64,000 nt of DNA, taken from the NCBI RefSeq assembly GCF_000006565.2, contig NC_031478.1:5728212-5792211 (forward strand). Reading direction: 5' to 3'. The DNA is from Toxoplasma gondii ME49 (Eukaryota > Apicomplexa > Conoidasida > Eucoccidiorida > Sarcocystidae). Within the stretch, counting starts at the first letter, position 1, and each line of letters begins with the position of its first letter. The translations under genes were made by a program, and so were the position numbers. Below the pieces are notes generated by a model. It saw nothing but the letters and a program-made list of their open reading frames with translations, had not been told where the DNA came from and did no database searches. This document shows positions 44,352 to 55,247 of the stretch, piece by piece.

Positions 44352-44973
44352 GCTCTCCAATTGTGCTCAGAGTTACGGCGGACTCAAGGGGAGGTGCTCG
44401 TGTCTTGTGAAAATGCTCATGTGGCCGCCTCATGCCGTTCCGGGTACGTGTGTGGATGGAAGTCCGACGGCGCCAGTCTAGATCTCTACCGTGCCTTAAT
44501 TTCCAGCGCATCCCCCACCTTAGACGCACATAATTTGGTGGGACGTTTCCTGCGAATATCATTTGAAGTACACGGCAGGACCGCAGTGCAGTCACGTGTT
44601 CCGGCAACGCAACGAATTGCAACACTCTGACGATACGAAGGTCGGCTGTCGCTGTCGAAATATCTACGATTTCGCTGTTCGGCCGAGCTCGCGACTTGCT
44701 CAGCACCCTCCTGGTTCGTGGGTTTGCAAATAATATCATTTGAAAGCGATGCAGAGGGCCAAACTGTAGCGGCACTCGTGGCACAGTTGCCTGGTTTGAT
44801 CTCTCGGGACTGAGAAGGGCGTCAGACTTTCTCGCCTCACACAGTGATGGGCAGCCCTTCAAAAAATTGTTTTGTGTCAAAGTTTCCTATCTTGTAAAAC
44901 GGATCTGCAAGATAGTTGTCGTCTGTCCTTCGTGTGCGTACCAACGGCGCACAGCTTTCTGTGCTTCGGTGAC

Positions 44974-47900
44974 TCAGCGAGTCTCTTTCGGGTCGTACTG
45001 GTGAAAAACTACCTGCAAGAGTTTCACTACCGTGTGGATCGTTGACGTCTTTTTGAGACCATCTTTGTGAAGTTCCCAGAATCTGTGCGTTCTTGCTGCG
45101 ATTGCCTGTAATTTCCTCTGGGAAACCTGCAGGGCCAATACGTCTCCGCGACAGTGGTGAGGCGGAGAGAGACTGCCCAGTCGTGAAGGCGCATAATACT
45201 TGTTCACATTCCTGGGCCTAAGGGTCAGAGATAAAAAAGCAGGAAAGCATGGGGCATGCTTACGTTTTGACCCAACCTGCTGGAGTTTCTCGAGTGACTC
45301 CAGTTTGTAATGGTAAACAGGTGACCTGTATATCTGTCGACTCCTTCGCTAGCAAGTTTCAGCGAACGGTCATGTCTCAGGTGCACATTATATAGTGGTG
45401 GCAAAGCCTCCACGTCCTTCTACGAAGTCGCGTCTTTTTCCGACGGCTTACCGGGCCCCTGTTGCTTGCGCGAGTAGCTTGTGCCGTGGCATGTGTGCAG
45501 CTCTCGCTGTTCGCAGCAGGCTGTGCCATGTCCGCCTGAAGGACTGTTAACTCATCAACAAGACGCGCTTCTGCCTGTCTGAGTGTTTCTTCTTTGTCGT
45601 CGATGGCACTTAACAGCTTCATTTTCATCATAGTTGCCTCTTCTCGGAAAGCCCGGTACTCAGCGGCTGATGTCTGAAGAGTGTGCAGAAGTTCTTCCCT
45701 GTCGCAACGAAGAATGGCAAGCTCCGCCTCTCGGTGATGTCCTCTAGCAATCTTGTCTTGCAATTCCGACTGCAGCTCTCCAGCTAACTTTTTGTACGAC
45801 TCAGCTGATAACTTGAGTGCAGCAATCGTCTTCGCGCTCTGTCTGTCCCGAGCATTCGCTTGCTCTAGGTCACTTTGCAAACGGGCAGTCTTGTCTGTCC
45901 ATAACTGCCGCTGAAACTCCTTTTCACTAGCCAGATCTTCTTTCCCCATCGCAACCATCTCTCGTAGCTGCTGTGCGTACCTCTCCTGACTGTCGAGAGC
46001 TCGCCTGTGCTCCAGAAGCATTTGCTGAAGCTTTTCTTGGTGGCTCTGCTTCAAACCTTGAACCTCTAGAAGATGCTCTTTTTGTACTGAGTTGAGTCGC
46101 TGTTCGAAACGTACCAGTTTCGCACGAAGCCGATCGAGTTCCAAGCTTCTGTGCAGGAGCTCTCTCTCAATAGATAAAGTGGTAGCCATCTGAGTGGCCT
46201 CCAAGTGTACGCGCTCGGCATCTTTCTGGAGTTCGGTGTCATGTAGGGCCCGAGCGTGCTGGGATTCCCTTTCGCGTAGTTCCCCACGAAGGAAGTTAAT
46301 TTCCTCTCGAGCCTGTTTTATCGCTTCGTCACCTTCTTTGTAACGCGCCTGCAAGTGGCGGAGCTCGGCGGTATACTGCTGGTCCAGTTTCTCCGCATGC
46401 TCCTTAGCGGCAAGCGTTTTTCGAACTTCTCTGGAAACTTCCAGTCGTTTTTCTTCTTCCGCTTGCTCCAGCTGCGCTACTGTGTGCTTCAACTGCGCCT
46501 GAAGTGCACTTACCACGAGGTGGTGTTCTCTGTCAGTGTTTTCTTTTTCACTCTGCTGGATACGTGCGAATGTCTGCTGCTCTGCGGTCCGGCGTTGCAG
46601 TGTTTCCTTTTGTTCCTCTAGATCAGCGCGGACGGTTGAAAGCGCACTGGTTCTCTTTTCCAAAAGTCCTTGCAGTTCTTCCGCAAATAACAGACTTTCC
46701 TCCAACCGTTGGAGACCTGACTGTTTGTGCCGCTGCGCATCTCGTAGTTGCTCACTGAGCACCCGAACCGTCGCCACTGTAGTTTCCAATTGATACTGCA
46801 CCTGACGGTGCTGATTGACTAACTCTTCATATGCAAATGAGGCGAGTTTCTTGGTCAGACCACACTGAACCCCCCTCTGGCACCTGTCCGCTCGTTTAGT
46901 GTGCGTCTTCACATCTGCTGTCGCCTTGGAAATCGGAACGGACGCGTTGGAACCCCTCTCGGGAAGTCGCGTTTGCACTTCCTGACTTACCTTTTCGTTC
47001 GGTGGATGGGCGTTTGCCACTATGTTGGAAAAAGATTGTCTGGGTAACTCCCTATGGTGTAGCGCCCAGTCATCGTAATCAGTCGTACTGTTTGGAAAAA
47101 TTTCCAGGCTTCTTCCGCTCTGATCTAGGCACACGTCGTCCACATAACGCTCCTGGTGGTCCTCAAAGAGACCTAATCGAACGTTTTTTTCGCACAGATC
47201 TTGGAATGGAAAGGATGGTTTCGTCAGTGTTTCTGCTAGGTCACGATCAGCGTCCCTAGATGTGCTAGTCGCCTCGCAAATCGATGCTCCACTACTGCGG
47301 CCATCATCTCTGTCGTTTATCTCGGATCTCAGTGTGGTGTCCGTGGGCATCGTTTCAATCGCGCGTCGGAGTACAACGCAGCGGTAATGTTTCCCCGGGA
47401 CCGATCCGCCCACGACACCAAAGAACGCATCTTCGTCACTGCTCTCGGCAAACGCTCCTGCATCTCTTTCTGCAGACTCCGAGCTGGAGAAACCCAAAGC
47501 GGGTGTCGACACTGGGGTGGCGGAGGAGCCTCGCGAGCCGGGCTTCTGGCTGCTGGCAGAGCTATGCTTGTCGTGACAGCTGTTGTTTTCGTAGTTTGCT
47601 GGTGGTGTCGACGGGGTTTCCGCACCCGACTCTGTCTGTGGGTCTGTGGCTTGATCGATTCCTAAATTGTTACTGCCCTCGTTCGGCAAAGCGCACGAAA
47701 ACGTCGGGCAAAAAAACCGCTGAGCACAGTTCAGCTCTTCGTAGCCTTCAGTTCCTCTGAATGGACTGGCCTCGCCGGATCGACAACAAATTTGATCTCT
47801 GGAGTACGCGTTTGGAAACGCATCGCATGCTTCTGAGGATGTCCTCTGATGGAGATGGTTGGAAGATTTCGACCGTTCAGAAGCACAAGTACGTGAGGGA

Positions 47901-48088
47901 ATTTGACGGTGAATGGAGTGACCATGGTGGCCTTGCAGCTCTCCTGCGAGGTCGAGCTGCTGACCCTTGATGTTTTCGCTCTGACTCTGGTGCGCATGTC
48001 GCGTTTCGGTCTCAAAGTCGCCGCCAATTAACCGTGAATGGCCGTCCGCACCGAATTCAGGGCTTCCATGTCCGTCAGTGCCATTCAT
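44974..48088 (-). CDS. Long coiled-coil protein, about 929 residues
   Basis: ATG at 48088. Exon 1 is 48088-45452 with a CCG|GTAAGC donor. Exon 2 is 45126-44974, starting VSQRKLQAIAARTHRF in phase 0 after CTGCAG. Residues 1 to about 410 are polar and disordered (His/Ser/Asp-rich). From about residue 415 to 870 there is continuous Glu/Gln/Leu/Arg heptad sequence (e.g. YEELVNQHRQVQYQLETTVA; LARLVDELTVLQADMAQP-like tail), a long coiled coil. There is no signal peptide or membrane span. Such proteins in apicomplexans are often centrosome, conoid, basal-complex or Golgi tethers, but the sequence alone does not tell. The second exon is less certain. Without it the frame would end at 45377 in a basic tail. 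Confidence 0.65.
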
Positions 48089-48122
48089 TTTGGTTCCTGT
48101 CGTGAAAGGAAATAGCTATCGC

Positions 48123-48444
48123 ATGGAAGACAGGAACGAGCCAAACGAAATGCCACGTCGAGGTCGCTGTGATGGGGACAGTTTGGCCTCAATTCGAGCA
48201 TCAGAGAGTGTACTGGCTATGAAAAGCATACATTCTACTCTTTTTTTTATCTTTCCCTCAGGTGCCGCGAATTTGCTTTGGCGTTAGCTGCCCCCGGCAA
48301 GGTGTTCAGAGAACCACCAGCATGGAGAATAAAACCTTCATTCCACGAACAACGGAGAGAGCTCTGATTGCTCTAGATGATCAGGTGGCTACTACACAAG
48401 GGGGAGCAGCTTTTCATGAGACAACATACTGCAGAAACAAATGA
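48123..48444 (+). CDS. Possible small two-exon hypothetical gene
   Basis: ATG at 48123 (MEDRNEPNEMPRRGRCDGDS) and a short intron ending CCCTCAG at about 48261. One frame then runs to a stop at 48444. Another frame over the same exon, REFALALAAPGKVFREPPAW, looks more protein-like but does not match the phase. It lies head-to-head with the coiled-coil gene, 35 bp from its start codon, which argues against both starts being right. Confidence 0.22.
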
Positions 48445-48550
48445 GCCCTCACGCAGTTTCGAAATCTCCCAGCGCTCGATCCTGCGGAAATTAGCCCCCG
48501 TATCCAGTTAAAATAATGACACATGTACAACCAAGCCATACACACAGGCC

Positions 48551-49407
48551 ATGAGAGATGGTCTTGTGCGATTGGCCGATTATTCGACGGTTTTCCAGTC
48601 TCGGCGATTCAAAGTAGAAGCTCCCGTGGCGATAATCTCCAGCCCCGTGCTCGCTGCGAGTGAAAGTCGCACATTAGTTAGAAAAGTCGAATTCCTGATC
48701 TCAAGCATGAGCCAGCATAAAGTGGCAAGCAAAAAGAGGAGCGTAGAACCTTGGTTCCACTCAACGTAGGGAACTCCACACCCATATTAGAGAACATCAT
48801 AAATACTCTGGTTGTTGGTGTCTGTGCAGCAATACATTTGCGATGTGAGCGTATAGAAGTCAATGCTTTGTCGGGGGGGAAGGCAGGCATTGTTTCTCTA
48901 CTTGGAAAGCTTGATCATACATTAACTTTTGCTCTTCTGTTCCCTCAGCTAATGAACATCATTCTCGAGTGCGCTCTTTGGTGCTGATAGCTTTCCGTCC
49001 CAATCACCATTACTCACTGCATGATAACTCATTTTACAGTAGTTTGGAGACGGGATATCACTGGCAACAACCCTTCTGGCCCCTGACCACAGCCCTGCAC
49101 TCACTCATCGTGATTGCGCTCGAACAACCTTTTTGTAGTTTATCTTGTGGGTGCCTTTGCAGTGGCCCGCACAAGGCAATACCTCTCTGTATTTTCGCAA
49201 GGCCCTTTTCTTGTGTTTGCTGCAGCTCTTATGATCTCCGGCTCTGGAATTTCAGCAGACAAATCAACCGGAATGTTCGTCCTCGCCGTGATTCACACTG
49301 ATGGGGCACACAGTATTCTCTACCTGCCAGTGACGCGCTGCACACGCAGATGCGATGGGGATGCGATCTTGCGTGCGGCTATCTACACCTTACTCTGGTT
49401 TACTTAG
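48551..49407 (+). CDS. Possible spliced membrane protein
   Basis: Three protein-like stretches on the plus strand: 48551-48769 (RRFKVEAPVAIISSPVLA), about 48836-48987 (IHLRCERIEVNALSG ... LTFALLFPQLMNIILE) and about 49114-49407 (NNLFVVYLVGAFAVA; GPFLVFAAALMISGSGIS). The last two contain hydrophobic segments long enough to span a membrane. Joins are not established. No family recognised. Confidence 0.25.
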
Positions 49408-50465
49408 TTTCGTCTTCCTGACACCTCACACCGAGCTCTACAGAGATTGGATACTTTAGTCAGTGCCCGCATCGCGCTAGCCATTCCTGAGCAGACACTA
49501 AAACATGCGCAGTAGCTGTTCTTATACAACTCATCACGTAGGATAATAACACCTCCAGCCTCACCCCCCTATTAACTGCTAGGTCGCGTGCCAGAGGTCT
49601 GTCCGCCACCAAGCGGTTCGCAACGAGTTGTCTGCCCCAGAGATCTGAAAAATCTACTTTTTCTGCCCGACAAATTTTAGAGCGACTAAATACGACCCCC
49701 GACATGCTAGAGGCCCGCGACGCTGATCTGGAGCACTACACATTTTGTAGATTAGCCGGGGAATCAAACAACATGGAGGGCGAGGAAATGCTCCCGGTTG
49801 TCCGAAAGGATAGACAAGATGTATTGGCGCAAACACTCAGCCCTGTGGGACTGTCCTTGCCGTAAATCTACTTGCAGCACTGAAGTAGCTTCTGTGGCGG
49901 TTACCATCAGAGAGTGTCAGGGCAGTCTTGCGTACAAACATGGAAAACAAAATTAGTTGTTTCGCTGGATAAACAAAACGTCATTGCAGCAATACGGACA
50001 AAGATTGCCTAGTGGACGAAACCCTTGAAAAAAAAAATCAAGAACAACAGGAACAAGCACTAGCCATGACGCGCAATGCGCACATTCCCGAATTTGCCTC
50101 GCTACCGAAGGACATTTCGTTTCGTGAAAACTGAATAATCCGATTCGAGGCGACGCGTTCCCTGACTTGAAACATGGTGCAAGAGAATCCGACCGAAGCA
50201 AATATAAGATACCAGAGCGTATATATACATACGTACATGCAAACGTACGTATGTAGAAGAAAGATCGCCCTGCTCTAAAGCGCTAGAGCTCACCAGTGTC
50301 ACCGAGTGATCGTGGCATTCTTCGTCGGTTCCGGAGTGTTTCTCAGAATCCCCCTTCTCAAGTAAACCATATGATATAAACCTAAATACAAAAGCATATA
50401 TGTATGGACACACGCAGTCGACATCTATTCGCTTTGCATGCGACAGGAGAAAGCGGGTTTCCGCG
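49408..50465. other. Desaturase 3' flank
   Basis: About 1 kb with no recognisable coding exon. It presumably includes the 3' UTR of the desaturase. Confidence 0.45.
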
Positions 50466-51740
50466 TCACTGCGCCTTCTTGGTGTCAGCGGCAGTTTTCT
50501 GGAACTCTGTTTTCGGCCCAGTCCAAAAGGGGCCGAGTTCGTTCAACTCGTCTGCAACAAACTGTTTGTGGGGGAAAGGGATTTTTCCGCCTCGCGTGGC
50601 AACGCGTTTGACGCGGCTGAAGGGGCCGACTTCTTTCGTCATAATGAAATCCCACACAACCCTCATCCACGAGGTGTGGTGTGGCAGGTCGTAGAACTCC
50701 TTGGCAATCCGGTGCAGTTCCGGAAGCCGGGATCCGGGAATGCGTGGAAAGTCGTGGTGTTCGAGGTGGTATCCGCAGTTGTACGTGAGCAGATTTTCCC
50801 ATCCGTAGGCGCTGTACGTTTCCTGGAGCTTCTCCCCCTTCGGGAACTGGTAGTGTTCCGAAATGAGGTGGCCATTCAGAGGGTGGAACGACAAGGAAAA
50901 AAACGACCCGCCGACAAAGTAGACGAGCCCCTTCGCTCCGAGGTGCTGGTAAACAAGAATGTCCCAGAGAATGACAACTACCCAGTTGACTACCTCCATG
51001 AAAATCGGCTCCTTAGGTGTCCGCAACATCGGCCGCAAAGTGTAGGTGAAGGGCAACAGCAGCACAAAAATGAATTTCCCGAGTCGGGACTTGAACAACC
51101 TGCCCTCAATCTCGCTGGGGATGTCTGGATCGACGACATCGACCCCCGTGTATGTGTGGTGGTCTAAGTGGTAGCGCATGAAGCCAATTCCGGCTGGCGT
51201 GCCCATTGACAAATTGCAGAAGATTGCAAAGACTTCATTCATCCACCGCTCCGGCAGCAAAAGCATGTGGGACGCCTCGTGCATCACGAGAAAAAGCGAG
51301 TGGTTGATCGTCGCACTGAAAACTGCCATGCACAGTAAGACGGCGGGCCACCCGAACTGCCACTCGACAATCTTGTAGCCGATGAAAAAGTTCAGAAAAA
51401 TCGACAGCGTCCCCGTTATGGCCTCGCGGACATCGTACCCAAACAGCTCCTCGACTTCAGGATGCTTTTCCAGAATGGTACGTCTTCGATACGAGTGCGG
51501 AATAGGCTGCGTCGTCCACTGAAAATCCTGGGGAGTGCCGTCTGGAGCGAACGGCGCGAGAAGTTGCTCGGTCTCAGAGGCGTTCGAGACCGTGGATTTG
51601 CCAGCGGTTTCACCAGGAACATCTGTGACGCAAGTTGCCTCGCCTTCGCTCTCGGGCACTGCGGTACTCTCGGTGACGCAGCCTTTCTTCGACTTCTCCG
51701 TCCCCGGCGACTGAAAGCACACTTGGTCGCCAATCGCCAT
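50466..51740 (-). CDS. DEGS: Sphingolipid delta-4 (dihydroceramide) desaturase
   Basis: Single exon of 424 codons. The first ATG in frame is at 51740 (MAIGDQVCFQ); the frame upstream lacks another ATG. The enzyme inserts the 4,5-trans double bond into dihydroceramide, giving ceramide, at the ER membrane, using cytochrome b5 electrons. Membrane fatty-acid-desaturase histidine boxes are all present: HEASH (154-158), HLDHH (191-195) and HLEHH (325-329). The DEGS-type N-terminal segment is also present (DFQWTTQPIPHSYRRRTIL, then EKHPEVEELFG). About four to six hydrophobic helices surround the boxes. The ~70-residue Ser/Glu/Thr-rich N-terminal extension is longer than in animal DEGS. Some family members also have C4-hydroxylase activity, which cannot be excluded. 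The gene is divergent from the TKL kinase downstream. Confidence 0.95.
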   Translation of the reverse strand: MAIGDQVCFQSPGTEKSKKGCVTESTAVPESEGEATCVTDVPGETAGKSTVSNASETEQLLAPFAPDGTPQDFQWTTQPIPHSYRRRTILEKHPEVEELFGYDVREAITGTLSIFLNFFIGYKIVEWQFGWPAVLLCMAVFSATINHSLFLVMHEASHMLLLPERWMNEVFAIFCNLSMGTPAGIGFMRYHLDHHTYTGVDVVDPDIPSEIEGRLFKSRLGKFIFVLLLPFTYTLRPMLRTPKEPIFMEVVNWVVVILWDILVYQHLGAKGLVYFVGGSFFSLSFHPLNGHLISEHYQFPKGEKLQETYSAYGWENLLTYNCGYHLEHHDFPRIPGSRLPELHRIAKEFYDLPHHTSWMRVVWDFIMTKEVGPFSRVKRVATRGGKIPFPHKQFVADELNELGPFWTGPKTEFQKTAADTKKAQ

Positions 51741-53533
51741 TTTCGTGATTCGAATCAACTTGCAGACAGTCGCAGGCGGACAAAGCTCGCGTCAAGGGTG
51801 CGCGGTAAGACAAATGACTTGGCTTTTAAATCCGCCAGCTTCTCTTGAACGAAAAAACGATGTACACGCAGTGGCCTGAGTGCTGTGTGTGACCACGCAA
51901 CTGGTCGGCGGGCGGTGATGGGAAACAACGAAAACAGGCCGAGTTCTCTTTGCCCAGTTTGCGTCCCTGTGGAACAATTCGATGTTGCCACCACGAGTGT
52001 AACAACATTTGCACAGACCTAAACACCAGAGCACATTCCCGCGACTTTCTGACTCGACACCGAGCTCGACAACCGCAGGACGAAATGATCCGGAATCCGT
52101 ACCACTCCGGAATCAGCGCCAATCCCTCATCCTTCGCTCGCGCAGGACGCCTGGAACTCCCTTTCGTCCGGCACTTTCCTAGGTGTTTGGAATTTCTCAA
52201 TTGTTCGACTTTTCCCAGAACTTGCGCCGAAAGACAAGCAGCCGTCCACCTCTCACAAACGCCCGCGAAAGGATGACGCTCTTCCATTAACACCCTCTCT
52301 TTTTTGCCGCGTTTCGAGCTGTTCAGAAATCGGGGCAGCGGGCGGCACGCTGCTAGCATTGCAAAGTGTAGCGGCTTATGGAAGGAGTGAATCTTTACAG
52401 TTAGGTCGCTAAGACTCGAGGCGGCGACAACCGTAAAAGTCGCGCTCTCTCTGTGCCAGATGGACTGGAGAATGATTCTTTACCAGAACGACACGGAAGA
52501 AGCCGTGTCGCCCGTTGGTTACTGAACGAACTTGGTCTTTTCTAGACTCAAGGATCCACCTCCACACGCAGGAAAAGGGGGGGGGCGCCTCCTGCTGCTT
52601 GTCTTCTGACCTTTGGGGCTCAAAGCGGGTCTCTCGCGTCGTGTCTTTTCCTCAGCTTTCTCGTCACGCTCGACATGCGCGCTAGAGTCTCCAGCTGCTT
52701 TCTTGAAAACTTCCTCTAATTTCACGGTTTCTGAGACCCGACGCGCGCGTGGTTGCCAGAAGACAACAGCAGCGGGCTGGAGGGTGCTTTCGAATGAGCG
52801 GGAAGTGTCGGAATTGCTGCGAGAACTTTCTTCACAGTTCGCAGCCAATAATCTCAGCCGGAGTAGATGTTACGACCATTCTCTCCCCGATGAAAGCGCC
52901 ATTCTCATTTTTAAAGCCCCCGAACAGGTTCCCCCCTCCCCCCCCATGGCGAGTCCATAGAGACCCGCGGTGAGGCGACTCTTTCCAGCCACAAGACCAG
53001 GGTAGTTTTTCCCGCGTTTCTGCTTGTTCTTCCGACCTGCCCCGTTTTTTCGTCTGCCGTCTTGATTTCATATCTTTCCGTTCGTTTCTTTTTGAGCGCT
53101 GAAACAAATCTATGACACTCGACCCATACTGAGCCCTATTCGATTTGTTGCAACACTTCGCAGACTCGGTCTTCCCTTGTCCTCGTCGCTGTTCAAACCG
53201 TTTTTCTGCAGCGAGAGGCGCAAATCTTCCCAAAGTTTTTTCGTCTCTTTCGAAGACTTCGATCTGGTGCGATTCATATTTCTCGCGGTTATCGGATGAC
53301 ACCTGAAGAGCCGCGCCACTTACCGGTTTCGACTCAAAATCACGAGTTTATTTGAATGTTTAGAAACTCTTTCACACCGTTTCGCGGCTGCATTGCATAC
53401 CCGCTTTCCTGCCCGACTCTCCTGCCACTCCAAGCTTTTGCGTTTGCTGTCCGGCCTGTCTCGGATTCACCATTTCACTGGGTGTATGCCGCGGCGCCTC
53501 TATTGAGCGCACCGTGGACGTTAAAGCAGACAG
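51741..53533. promoter_or_regulatory. Bidirectional upstream region, desaturase / TKL kinase
   Basis: About 1.8 kb between two divergent start codons, with no exon recognised. It must carry both 5' UTRs and promoters. No TATA box is evident, as usual in this group. Confidence 0.45.
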
Positions 53534-55216
53534 ATGGAGTACACCGATGATACTGGGGAACATGGGATCGCACTTGTTCTCGGGAAAACGCCCTCGGAAC
53601 CCCTAGATCTGAGTTTCTCGCCGACAGATATGGATGCGCTGAAGATTATGTCTTTCGAGGATGCGACGGCTTTCGTTGAACACTCAGCGCTGAAGCCAGA
53701 GTATGGGACCCCGAGCTCGAGCGTAGGACCCAAACAGGCTGTTGCTTCCTACCCAGAAGGCACGCGCATCATTTCTTTTTCAGGAAAATCAGTGACTCTT
53801 TCTAGCCAGAGCTCGGAGTGTAAAGCTTTTCTGGGCTCGACTCGAATTCCCCAAACTCGGACCACCGACGTCTCTCGACCTCACAAAAGCGACGCTGACA
53901 GGCTCCCTCCTGCGCGATGCAACCCCGATCGCGCGGTTCTCGCGTCTGGGGGGATTTTTGTAGACACTCCATATGAGCCTCGGGGAGAAAAGGCGCCTCT
54001 CCTGCAACGTTCTTCGCACCACGCTTCGAGAAAGTCCGCCGGCTCTTCCTCGTCTTCTCAGGACTCCAAGGCCGACCCCAGAGGTCAGCGCGATCAACCG
54101 ATCGGTGGGTGCTCTGCCGCAGACGACTCGTGTCGAGAGTCTTCTCGGCAAGTGAGTTCAGACTCAAATATCCCTGCGTCGATGTGGATAGCCAAAGATC
54201 TCTTCTCTCCCCCCCTTGGTTGTTTCGCGCGTCCGTTGTCTCATGCAGACTCGCCTCATTTCCAAGTCGACGCTGATCGCGAGGAATCAAGACTGGATCT
54301 CTCCACGCGGTCACGAAGGGAAACACATGCAGTCAGTCGCTTCCTGGGTCTCAGTTGCATGAGTGCAGAAGCCGACGTGGATGCCAGCGAGATCCGTATG
54401 TCGACGCGAGACCGCCTCTCGTCTCTTCCTGCGTACCCAGAGGCCCGCCTGGTGTCCGACTCTGGGGAGAGTCGTCTTCTTTCTGTTCACGGCTGTAGCG
54501 TTGTCTCAGCACCACGGACGCTCTCGAACTGTCGCGTCGTTTCTGATGTGGGCTCTTCTCTCCGTCGCGCAAGTCCTTCACGTCGGACTGAGGACTTGAC
54601 GGCCCTCCGTGACTCTGGGGAACGGCAGGTCAGTGAGCCTCCTGCGCGTGTTTGTGGTGAGGATGCCGTGAAAAAGATGTGTGAACCAGATTCACCGCAG
54701 ACAGATCAGTCGAACTCCGTCACGCAAGTGTCCAGTGAACGTACACAGTCCCTGGAAAACTTTCGCAAACCGCTGGTGGAACATGCTCTCTCCCCGGTCT
54801 TGGAACAGAAAGTGGACAGCGCCCCCACTCTTTCAGAAGGCCATCAAAGATTCCCTCCTGTCGCCGGCGGGTCCCAGCCGAACGGCGTCGCTGGGCCGGC
54901 CTGGCAGCAGCGAAGAAGAGTCTCAAAAAAAAAGGTGCGTGTGAACCAATCAGTAGATGGGATATCTCCTCCAAGACTGGAAGCGTCGACGGAGAAGAAT
55001 CGGAACAACAGCAGTGACCAGAAAGACGAGAGAAACGCGCAGTCTCCGGGACTCGTTTCCGGACAAGGCCCGGTACGTACAGTCGACGAGTTGAGGAGTG
55101 CTTGTTCACACTTGGCTGAACACGGCGTGAGCCTTTTGAGTTTCAGAAGCTCAGGAATTTCCTCTTCCAAATGGAAGATGCATTTAAATCACGAACGCCC
55201 ACTGATATATTTAAAC

Positions 55217-55247
<31 letters not shown>

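Larger units (their letters stand above)
41880..44973. other. Unresolved region with possible spliced exons
   Basis: Short stretches with protein-like character occur on both strands: for example, plus 42214-42450 (helical, Lys-rich) and the plus stretches at 43312 and 44055 listed separately. I could not link them with agreeing splice phases, and the minus strand is equally open across 43.3 kb. Any gene here is lineage-specific or poorly conserved. Confidence 0.35.

Noticed and set aside
50400..51167. Plus-strand 255-codon frame opposite the desaturase
   Set aside because: Antisense shadow of the well-supported desaturase exon.
51741..51758. Six-codon N-terminal extension of the desaturase
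   Set aside because: It would need a TTG start. The ATG at 51740 is the first in frame.
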